This document shows positions 16,004-23,104 of a DNA stretch of 64,000 nt, in pieces (position 1 is the stretch's first letter; every line of letters begins with the position of its first letter). The DNA is from Pseudomonadota bacterium (lineage in GTDB: Bacteria; Pseudomonadota; Gammaproteobacteria; UBA5335): the NCBI GenBank assembly GCA_034189865.1, contig JAXHTV010000001.1, forward strand, positions 124,001 to 188,000, written 5' to 3'. The notes under the pieces were generated by a model. It was not told the origin of the DNA and ran no database searches. It was given only the letters and a program-made list of their open reading frames with translations. A program made the translations under genes and the position numbers.

Positions 16004-16567
16004 ATGGCATTGTCGAATGTGGTGGGCTTTGACGATGCGCCGTTTGCGCGAAATCATCGAGGAAATGTTCGGGTGATCGGCACCGTCTATGCGAGGAGCC
16101 GATTGGATGGGGTGTTAAGCGGAACCGTGCGGAGGGATGGTATCAACGCCACGGCGACCCTGATCCATATGATCGAGAATTCTCACTACCAGGACCATTT
16201 GCAGGCGGTATTTCTTCAGGGGATCGCTTTGGCGGGCTTTAACATCATCGACCTGGCACGGCTTCATCGCGCCCTGGGCCTGCCCATCGTCGTGGTGGCG
16301 CGGAAAAGACCGGACCTGGCCTCGATCCGATCCGCGTTACTCGAGCGTGTTCCCGGAGGTCAACGAAAATGGGCCCTGATTGAACGCCTCCCCCCCATGA
16401 CACCCGCCGCCGGTGTGTTCATCCAAACCCTGGGATTAACGCTTGAAGAGGCCACCACCCTGGTGGAGCGTTTCGCCCTGCACGGCAAACTCCCCGAGCC
16501 AATCCGCACCGCCCATCTCGTCGCCCGGGGGATTACCGCGGGCGGACGCCACCGCCACCGGCCGTAA
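16004..16567 (+). CDS. DUF99 family protein (archaeal endonuclease dU-like)
   Basis: 187 residues with the DUF99 signature: N-terminal VVGFDDAPFARN near 6-17 with its acidic pair, GNVRVIGTVYARSRLDGVL near 19-37, and a central FLQGIALAGFNIIDLARLH near 67-85 with the GLPIVVVARKRPD segment after it. In archaea such proteins have been reported as endonuclease dU, acting on deoxyuridine in DNA. They are uncommon in bacteria. The start is uncertain: ATG 15971 gives eleven more residues, but 16004 matches the family start and has GGGAG eleven bases upstream. It stands alone between two minus-strand genes. Confidence 0.82.
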   Translation: MALSNVVGFDDAPFARNHRGNVRVIGTVYARSRLDGVLSGTVRRDGINATATLIHMIENSHYQDHLQAVFLQGIALAGFNIIDLARLHRALGLPIVVVARKRPDLASIRSALLERVPGGQRKWALIERLPPMTPAAGVFIQTLGLTLEEATTLVERFALHGKLPEPIRTAHLVARGITAGGRHRHRP

Positions 16568-16573
16568 GCCAAA

Positions 16574-16608
16574 CAAAAAAAGGGGAGCCGAGAAACGGCC
16601 CCCCCCCT
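16574..16608 (-). terminator. Minus-strand terminator
   Basis: Hairpin with inner stem CCG/CGG (16588-16590, 16596-16598) and outer GGGG/CCCC arms, followed on the minus strand by seven T residues (16575-16581). It lies just after the stop at 16631 of the small secreted protein gene. Confidence 0.7.
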
Positions 16609-16630
16609 TCGACGCGGTCTTGATCCGAAA

Positions 16631-16951
16631 TCAAGGCATACTGGGAGTCGAAATCTCATTGAGGTACCAACTGATGAATCCCAATGCTTTCGATTTGAAA
16701 GAAACAATGTCGGAAAGGGTTCCGACTTTGTCACCGATTTCCAAATTGTCGACGATATAGCTACCCAGCCCCACGCCATTGACATCGATATCAATGAAAT
16801 CTGACAGATCGATCAGAATATCTAGAACCACACCTTCACCGGTTACCGCTTGCAGCTCCATATCGCTCATCGGCTCGAGTTCCGCCTGGGCCGCAAACGG
16901 GGCCACCAGAAGAACACCAGCCAGTAAAGTTCCTTTTAGAATCTTGACCAT
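16631..16951 (-). CDS. Small secreted protein with MSDxELxAVTGxG signature
   Basis: 106 residues. A signal peptide (ILKGTLLAGVLLVAPFAAQA-E) is followed at once by LEPMSDMELQAVTGEG, an N-terminal motif I have seen in several secreted gammaproteobacterial proteins of the FilA/DUF6160 type. The rest is a hydrophobic-acidic segment with regular DILIDLSDFIDIDVNG and SYIVDNLEIGDKVG, suggesting beta-strands or an amphipathic surface. No cysteines are present. It is a single gene with a strong terminator downstream and could be a surface or matrix subunit. Function unknown. Confidence 0.8.
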   Translation of the reverse strand: MVKILKGTLLAGVLLVAPFAAQAELEPMSDMELQAVTGEGVVLDILIDLSDFIDIDVNGVGLGSYIVDNLEIGDKVGTLSDIVSFKSKALGFISWYLNEISTPSMP

Positions 16952-17077
16952 GGATACACTCCAGCTATGTTGTGTCGGTAAAAAACTTGGGGATGAGGCA
17001 GTTACGCCCCATCAAAATGATACGCCATCACAAAAATGTCACAACTGTAATTTTGGCTATACAAACCATATCGGCAG

Positions 17078-17758
17078 TCAGCGGCTATGAAAAGGAAATC
17101 GCCCACGCCAGTACTGAAGGAGTAAAAAGCCAAACAACATACCCCCAAGATGGGCGAAATGAGCCACCCCGGTCGCAGCGCCCGTGACACCGAACCACAA
17201 CTCGATAACGCCATAGCCCAGAACAAACCACTTGGCCTTGATCGGAATGGGTGGGATCAACAACAAAATCCGCTGTTCGGGAAACAGCATGCCAAACGCC
17301 AGCAGGATTCCGAACACGCCGCCCGAGGCGCCGACTGTGGGATGCGGGGTGATCGGCTCCCCCTGAACCAATGGCGATAAGACCAGCAGCTGCACCAGCG
17401 CCGCCCCAACGATACAAACGAAATAGTAGGCCGCAAACCGGCGCGAACCGATGGCTCGTTCGATATTGGTACCGAACATCCACAGCGCAAACATGTTGAA
17501 AAACAAATGACTCAGGCTAGCATGTAGGAATCCGTACGTGACCAGCTGCCATGGGATAAATCCAGGTAAGCGCACGATGCCTGAGGGCGTATTCAACACC
17601 GCTGAAGAATCCAGCGGCCACAGAGCGAAGTAGGCGATCAAACTGGGATCACCACTGAACGCGTGCAAGGCAAAAACAGCGCCATTGGCGATCAGCAGGG
17701 CGCGGACCACCGGTGAAAATGCAGAGACAGGCGGTGAGATTCTGGTTGGCTGTTGCAT
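17078..17758 (-). CDS. Rhomboid family intramembrane serine protease
   Basis: 226-residue polytopic membrane protease. Six to seven helices are visible. Key features are the LxxN-type SHLFFNMFALWMFG near 83-96 (HxxxN in helix 2), the catalytic Ser in GASGGVFG near 143-150, and the partner His in VAHFAHLGGM near 199-208. Family length and order match bacterial GlpG-like simple rhomboids without the N-terminal cytoplasmic domain. Rhomboids cleave single-pass membrane proteins within the bilayer. No obvious substrate neighbour exists. The gene is on the minus strand with the small secreted protein further downstream in the same direction. Confidence 0.94.
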   Translation of the reverse strand: MQQPTRISPPVSAFSPVVRALLIANGAVFALHAFSGDPSLIAYFALWPLDSSAVLNTPSGIVRLPGFIPWQLVTYGFLHASLSHLFFNMFALWMFGTNIERAIGSRRFAAYYFVCIVGAALVQLLVLSPLVQGEPITPHPTVGASGGVFGILLAFGMLFPEQRILLLIPPIPIKAKWFVLGYGVIELWFGVTGAATGVAHFAHLGGMLFGFLLLQYWRGRFPFHSR

Positions 17759-17994
17759 CAGAAGGTTTCTCTACACATAAGCCGATTTCCGGCGAATTTT
17801 GGGTGCGTTGTGGCGTCCGTCATGGACGATCGTGGGTCATCCTCACTCTGCTGGCAAAGCGCCTTGAATACTTGCACACAGCGCATGCCACCATACTTCA
17901 TCGATCAAGCTTTCGCGAATTGGGGTATGATTTGCCGTACGCCCGTGCGTAGCCCCAACGCCCGATCCTAGTTTGCCAGGGAGGCTGAATTCAC

Positions 17995-18900
17995 ATGTTT
18001 ATTTCCACCCACCCGTATCGACTCAAATTACTCAAACGGGTGCTCGAACGCCAAACGTTCTATAGCCAGGATTTCACTCAATCACGGCGCAACATCAACC
18101 GCGCGGGAACATTTCTCCGCCCACCGCGAGGCGTACACGGCAGACGTCTGGACGTTTTCGGCGTTCCAGCAGAGTTATTGACGCCGGCCAACCTGGATTC
18201 GCCGCGACATATCCTCTACCTGCATGGCGGCGCATTTGTCAGCGGCGGAATCGCCTCTCACCGCGGACTGGCCGGGCGCATCGCCAGATTGGCCGATGCC
18301 CAGGTGCTGCTGATCGATTATCGTCTGGCGCCCGAGCAGCCTTACCCAGCCGCTATCGAAGACACCCACTCGGCTTACAACTGGCTGCTGGAACAGGGTG
18401 TGACCGAAGCTCAGATCGGATTGGCGGGCGACGCGTCGGGTGCAAACCTGGCGTTGCGACTGATGCAGGATCTAAAACGGGATGACAAACCCCTCCCGGC
18501 CTGTGCCGCGTTTTTGTGCCCCTGGCTGGATCTCACCTGCTCGGGTGAGTCCATGACGGCCGACAACGGCCAGCATCCCCTGATTTCAACGGGCGATTTG
18601 AGCAAGCTGGCACAAATGTACGCCACTCATCATGATCTCGCATCGCCTGAGATCTCCCCCTTATTTGGCGACCTCTCGGGCCTACCCCGTATTCTGGTAC
18701 AAGCGGGCGCGGAAGACCCCTTGCGCGACGACGCCATACGGTTTGCGGAAATGGCTCGAGAAGCCGGCACCAGCGTATCGTTCGAGATGTGGGCTGACAT
18801 GTTCCACGACTGGCATCTGTTCGCACCCTTCTTGGAAGACGGCCGCTGGGCGCTCAATCGCGTGAGCTATTTCTTAAAGATCCACTCGGCCAAGCACTAA
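17995..18900 (+). CDS. Alpha/beta hydrolase, HSL-type esterase with atypical nucleophile elbow
   Basis: 301-residue hydrolase of the hormone-sensitive-lipase group. The oxyanion motif HGGAF (77-81) and Asp/His segments EDPLRDDA (near 242-249) and MFHDWHLF (near 268-275) fit this class. The nucleophile elbow reads AGDASGANLAL (144-154), while the usual form is GDSAGGN, so the G-x-S-x-G pattern is shifted or lost: Ala stands at 147 where Ser is expected and Ser at 148. Activity therefore cannot be taken for granted. ATG at 17995 has a GGGAGG site about eight bases upstream. It is probably monocistronic, with a 12-bp hairpin after it. Confidence 0.87.
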   Translation: MFISTHPYRLKLLKRVLERQTFYSQDFTQSRRNINRAGTFLRPPRGVHGRRLDVFGVPAELLTPANLDSPRHILYLHGGAFVSGGIASHRGLAGRIARLADAQVLLIDYRLAPEQPYPAAIEDTHSAYNWLLEQGVTEAQIGLAGDASGANLALRLMQDLKRDDKPLPACAAFLCPWLDLTCSGESMTADNGQHPLISTGDLSKLAQMYATHHDLASPEISPLFGDLSGLPRILVQAGAEDPLRDDAIRFAEMAREAGTSVSFEMWADMFHDWHLFAPFLEDGRWALNRVSYFLKIHSAKH

Positions 18901-18922
18901 AGCACCCGCGAACGAACCATGT

Positions 18923-18955
18923 GTCTCACCGGGCTGTATCACGGCCCGGTGAGAC
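18923..18955. terminator. 12-bp hairpin between convergent genes
   Basis: GTCTCACCGGGC (18923-18934) pairs perfectly with GCCCGGTGAGAC (18944-18955) around a 9-base loop. It lies between the stops of the hydrolase (plus) and the DUF72 gene (minus). Neither side has a T-run, so it is more a transcript-end stabiliser or shared block than a classical terminator. Confidence 0.5.
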
Positions 18956-19002
18956 AAAACCGAAACTCGACGCCCACCCGTACCAAGCTGCACCACGACA
19001 CA

Positions 19003-19749
19003 TTAGCCGGCACCCGAATCAATCAATAACCGCTGAAGTTCAAGCGCGTTTTGAACCGCGAATCCCTGTTCATCGTTGTCGAAAAAACAGTAGGTCGCAT
19101 GCCCTTCGGTTCGCCACTTTTGCAATCGTTCCGCCCATTGTCGCAATCGACCCGGCGAGTAACAGCCCTGGTAGGCATCTCCCGGACCATGCAAACGCAC
19201 ATAAACCAAATCCGTCGTCACAGCCTTCGGCGGCTGCTGGCCAGCCAACTCAAATAGACAAAACCCGGCTTGATAATCTGCCAGCAAATCGAAGATTTCA
19301 TTCGTCCACCAGCGCTCGTCCCGGAATTCGAACGCGTAGCGATAATCGCGACCGAGGGCGCTGAGAAACCGGCGCAGCCGCGGCACGTCGGGCGCAAGCC
19401 CTCTCGGCAATTGAAATAAAATGGGTCCGAGGAACCCGTCGAACAGCGCCAAGCGCTCAAGGAAAGGGGGCAGGGTTTGCTGTGGGTCTTTCAGCCGCTT
19501 CATGTGGGTGATGTACCGGCTGGCCTTGACCGCGAACTGAAACTCCGAGCCCACTTGCGCCAACCAACCCTCGATCGCATTCGCGGACGGTAGCCGATAA
19601 AAGGAACTGTTGAGCTCGACCGTGCTCAACCGCTGCGCATAGTAGGCAAGCCAGCCTTGCGAAGACAGCGCTTGCGGGTAGAAGGCACCACGCCAGTGGG
19701 CATAATGCCAGCCGGACGTACCGATCCGTGTGATGGGATTGGATGTCAT
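19003..19749 (-). CDS. DUF72 family TIM-barrel protein (YecE-like)
   Basis: 248-residue protein of the DUF72 family. It begins ITRIGTSGWHYAHWRGAFYP and contains the family pieces ELNSSFYRLPS near 46-56, FAVKASRYITHMKRLKDP near 74-91, LFQLPRG near 111, YAFEFRDERWW near 137-147 and VYVRLHGPG near 183-191. These motifs form the TIM-barrel pocket. The biological role is unknown even in E. coli YecE. ATG at 19749 is preferred to the adjacent in-frame GTG. It follows the MotY-like gene on the same strand after 61 bases. Confidence 0.92.
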   Translation of the reverse strand: MTSNPITRIGTSGWHYAHWRGAFYPQALSSQGWLAYYAQRLSTVELNSSFYRLPSANAIEGWLAQVGSEFQFAVKASRYITHMKRLKDPQQTLPPFLERLALFDGFLGPILFQLPRGLAPDVPRLRRFLSALGRDYRYAFEFRDERWWTNEIFDLLADYQAGFCLFELAGQQPPKAVTTDLVYVRLHGPGDAYQGCYSPGRLRQWAERLQKWRTEGHATYCFFDNDEQGFAVQNALELQRLLIDSGAG

Positions 19750-19810
19750 CACCGTTTTCTCAACCTCACGACGCCGATCGATCTGACGCCGTAAGGTTTA
19801 GGATACCGGC

Positions 19811-20719
19811 TCAGTAGCTGGCGATCACGGAAACCCGGCGGTTCGAAGCCATCCCGTAGCGGGTGTCGTTGTCCGCGACGGGTGAACGCTCACCTCTTGA
19901 GCGAACTCGGATCTGGCGCCGACTGAGTCCGCAAGAGATCAGATACTCCCGGACGGCTTTGGCCCGCGCCCGGGCAAGCCGATGGTTGTATCGCTTGCTG
20001 CCGCGGCTATCGGCATGTCCGACCGCCACCACCACCTCCGACAAATGAGGATTCTCACCCAGGCGTTCGACGAAGACCCGTAGCGTGTCCATCGCAACCT
20101 TATCCAATTCCCAGCTGTCGGTGACGAAATACACGCTGGTTTCCGGCGGCTCGGGCAAACCCGCGGCCAGAACACGTGCCGAGTCGATTCGTTCTGATTC
20201 TAAAATAGGATCGGCTTTCAACAAATTCTCGAGACAGATCAGATGCTCGCGGTAACTGGGCATAAAGCGCACATTGGACAGGCGAACCTCTACTTGACCT
20301 TCGTTGTACCAATCACGGAAGTAAAGACTCGGCATGTGTGCATTTTCGAGCTCACTGATCAGCTGCTGCGCTTGCCGATGACCGAACCGGAATGCCCGCA
20401 CATCCGGCGAGATCGTGGTCACACCGAGCTCCCGGATGCCCGGCGGTTGCCAATCCGGGCTGATGCTATAGAGTTGCGCCTCACCGGATGTCATCGGCGG
20501 GCGGCGAACGAACAGACTCAAGGCCAGGTCATGGGGGCCGGTCTGGGAAAAAAGCGCGGTCCCGAACTGCGGGATGTCATGTCGCAGATGACAGGTGCCC
20601 ATACCCGGCAAACTCACCCAACGGGCCACGTCCGGCGGCGCCATATACACGCCGGCCGCGCAGGTAGCCGACGCCCAGCACAACAGCCCGAAGAACGACA
20701 TGAGTTTTTGAATACGCAT
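19811..20719 (-). CDS. MotY-like OmpA-family protein
   Basis: 302-residue secreted protein with two parts. A signal peptide (SFFGLLCWASATCAAG) leads into an N-terminal domain resembling MotY, with CHLRHDIPQFGTALFSQ near 40-56, PMTSGEAQLYSI near 73-84 and YREHLICLENLL near 156-167. The C-terminal 110 residues form an OmpA peptidoglycan-binding domain with the TDSWELDK/ GHADSRG/ YNHRLARARAKAVREYL / GERSPVADN and NRRV elements. In Pseudomonas and Vibrio, MotY forms the T-ring of sodium- or proton-driven flagellar motors. No flagellar gene is in this window. The start at 20719 is used; longer frames overlap the neighbouring permease end. Confidence 0.85.
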   Translation of the reverse strand: MRIQKLMSFFGLLCWASATCAAGVYMAPPDVARWVSLPGMGTCHLRHDIPQFGTALFSQTGPHDLALSLFVRRPPMTSGEAQLYSISPDWQPPGIRELGVTTISPDVRAFRFGHRQAQQLISELENAHMPSLYFRDWYNEGQVEVRLSNVRFMPSYREHLICLENLLKADPILESERIDSARVLAAGLPEPPETSVYFVTDSWELDKVAMDTLRVFVERLGENPHLSEVVVAVGHADSRGSKRYNHRLARARAKAVREYLISCGLSRRQIRVRSRGERSPVADNDTRYGMASNRRVSVIASY

Positions 20720-20798
20720 GCCGTTACAGTCGGCCCAGCTGAGGATCAGCTTTAGACCCGGTCGTGTATCGGTGCTAAACGAGCACGTCTTAAGAATA

Positions 20799-21953
20799 CT
20801 AACCGAACTGCCGCCGAAACCGCCAAGCGCCAAAAGCAAACACGCCACTTCCGAGCAATATCATGCCGACGACCGAAGGCCAAAGCACATCAAGGCCGGT
20901 ACCCTTCAGAAGAATACCCATGCTGATTTCAATGTAATGGTGCAATGGCGAGAGCAGCATCACTTTGGCCAAAAATTCCGGCATCGCCTCTGGCGGAACC
21001 CAGGTGCCGGACAACAACAGCATGGGCGAGAGCAACATAATCACCATCATGCCCACCTGAGCCAAGTTCTGAACGACCGTTGAAATGGCCAAGCCAAAAC
21101 CGGCGGTACTGAACACGTAGATGGCCGTCAGGACATAGAACAGCGGCAAGTTGCCACGAAGAGGAACGTCGAACACCGGCCCTAAGACGCCATATACGGC
21201 AATGGTGACACCGATGAGGATGACAAAGGTCATGGCAATCACCTTAGGCAACATGATTTCCAGGGGAGAAAGCGGCGAAACCAATAGTTGTTCTACCGTA
21301 CCGCGTTCTTTCTCGCGCACCATCGCGGCCGCAGGCAACATGATGGACAGCATGGTGATCATGGTGAGCAATTCGGTGATCGGCACAAACCAGACATCTT
21401 CGGCGTTGGGATTGAACCAGAGCCGATGGGCACTCTCCACCACCGGTAACCCGCCACCGCCACCGGCCTGCAAGCGCGCGGTCGCCATCTCGATCCCGAA
21501 CCCGCCGACGATTTGCGCGGCGTAGCTGGTGGCCAGAGAGCCGAGCACCGAGTTACTGGTGTCGACAAACAATTGCACTGCCGTCGGCCGCCCCAAGATC
21601 AACGACTCGTTGAAATCGGGCGGAATTTCCAACAACAACATCGTATCGCCATGATCCAGCAACGACATCGCCGCGTCCGGATTGAGTTCGGTCCCCTGGA
21701 TTTTGAACAAAGGTTCGCGAAAACGGTAGATCAGCTCACGGGACGCCGGACTGTTGTCATGGTCAGCGATGGTTACCGCACCATTTTTAAGCTGGATTTC
21801 GATCCCCGAACCGGCAATCAAAAGATGGGCCGAAAACGCATAGACCACGACAATCAGCAGAAAAATATCCCGCCGGAACTGCAACAGCTCTTTCCAGGTC
21901 ATCACCCGAAGATGTTGGAACAGGGCGAGACGATCGGACGTTTGATCGGTCAT
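20799..21953 (-). CDS. ABC-2 permease of multidrug/solute exporter (YbhR-like)
   Basis: 384-residue membrane protein of the ABC-2 type. A first helix (LLIVVVYAFSAHLLIAG near 33-49) is followed by a large periplasmic domain of about 150 residues, then five helices after residue 190. The signature AAAMVREKERGTVEQLLVSPL near 207-227 marks the coupling region. It is the last gene of the exporter operon: the ATG at 21953 overlaps the previous stop as ATGA. With the second permease it would form a heterodimer energised by the fused ATPase. Substrate unknown; close relatives (YbhFSR) export cations and drugs. Confidence 0.9.
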   Translation of the reverse strand: MTDQTSDRLALFQHLRVMTWKELLQFRRDIFLLIVVVYAFSAHLLIAGSGIEIQLKNGAVTIADHDNSPASRELIYRFREPLFKIQGTELNPDAAMSLLDHGDTMLLLEIPPDFNESLILGRPTAVQLFVDTSNSVLGSLATSYAAQIVGGFGIEMATARLQAGGGGGLPVVESAHRLWFNPNAEDVWFVPITELLTMITMLSIMLPAAAMVREKERGTVEQLLVSPLSPLEIMLPKVIAMTFVILIGVTIAVYGVLGPVFDVPLRGNLPLFYVLTAIYVFSTAGFGLAISTVVQNLAQVGMMVIMLLSPMLLLSGTWVPPEAMPEFLAKVMLLSPLHHYIEISMGILLKGTGLDVLWPSVVGMILLGSGVFAFGAWRFRRQFG

Positions 21954-23104
21954 GCCGACGGTCTTTTGGTAAACAGCCAATAGGCCAATATGAACAACAC
22001 ACTGGCATAAATCAGCAAGGCCAACACGGCCGGCCATAAGATCCCTGGACCGATTCCCTTAAGAAAAGTCCCGTCGATAATCCGGGCGTAGTGCATCGCC
22101 GGGGCGAGGTAGGCCATCACTTTGGCTTCCGGCCCCAGCGAGCTCAAGGGAATCAGCAACCCCGAATAGAGCATCGCTGGCACCAGCGTGACCACCATTG
22201 TCATCACGATGGCCGCGATTTGTGTTCGCACAAAACTGGAAACGAGCAACCCGATGCCCGTGGTGCACACCGAGTAGATGACGGTGACGACCAGGAAAAA
22301 TAAAAACGAGCCCTTAAACGGTGCACCGAACAGATAAACGGCCAACACCCAGAGCAAAACGCCGTTGACCGTCGAGATGGCCGCGTAAGGCGCCAATTTA
22401 CCAACGAGAAACTCACCACGGGAGACTGTCGACGCATAGATGTTGAGTATCGAACCCCGTTCTTTCTCCCGCACGACACTGACCGCCGTAAGCAACGGCG
22501 GCGTCATCATCAGCACCAGCATCACCAACTTCGGGGCCATGGACCAGATGCTCTTGCCGCTTTGGTTGTAGAGCAATCGGACTTCCAGCGCCAAATTCCC
22601 CAGTTGATCGCGTGCCTGCTCCCGCGTCAGGCCCGCCCCCTGCGCCAGCAAATCGGCAATGCGATTTTGATTGTAGGCCCCGTTGATCGCAGCGACGTAA
22701 CCACGCGCGATGTTGGCCCGCAGAGGAAAGGTACCGTCCAACAAGGTCTGGACGGACACGGGCCGGTGACTCCCGATGCGTTTAGAGAAATCTGGCGGAA
22801 TCACGATCGCGGCACGAATCGCGCCGGCACTTAACAAGTGATCGATCTCCGACTCCGATTGCAACATGCCTTTAAAATCAAAATACCGCGAGTCAATAAA
22901 TCGATAAGCATAATCGCGGCTGTCGGGGGAGCGGTCATGGTCTACGATGGCTAACGGGATGTTCTCCACGTCCATGTTGAGACCATAACCAAACAGCAGC
23001 ATCAGCGCCGCGGGCACCACAAAGGCCAAGCTGGTAAACAGACGATCCCGGGTGATCTCCGCCCACTCCTTGGCCACCACTGCCCACAAGCGTCGCGGAT
23101 TCAT
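21950..23104 (-). CDS. ABC-2 permease of multidrug/solute exporter (YbhS-like)
   Basis: 384 residues, same fold and length as the next permease. It opens with RRLWAVVAKEWAEITRDRLF and helix FTSLAFVVPAALMLLFGYG. The long periplasmic segment contains the IVDHDRSPDSRDYAYRF motif typical of this subgroup, and SVVREKERGSILNIYAS near 206-222 is the coupling motif. Overlapping ATGA junctions connect it to the ATPase upstream (23101-23104) and the other permease downstream (21950-21953), so the three are translationally coupled. Confidence 0.9.
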   Translation of the reverse strand: MNPRRLWAVVAKEWAEITRDRLFTSLAFVVPAALMLLFGYGLNMDVENIPLAIVDHDRSPDSRDYAYRFIDSRYFDFKGMLQSESEIDHLLSAGAIRAAIVIPPDFSKRIGSHRPVSVQTLLDGTFPLRANIARGYVAAINGAYNQNRIADLLAQGAGLTREQARDQLGNLALEVRLLYNQSGKSIWSMAPKLVMLVLMMTPPLLTAVSVVREKERGSILNIYASTVSRGEFLVGKLAPYAAISTVNGVLLWVLAVYLFGAPFKGSFLFFLVVTVIYSVCTTGIGLLVSSFVRTQIAAIVMTMVVTLVPAMLYSGLLIPLSSLGPEAKVMAYLAPAMHYARIIDGTFLKGIGPGILWPAVLALLIYASVLFILAYWLFTKRPSA

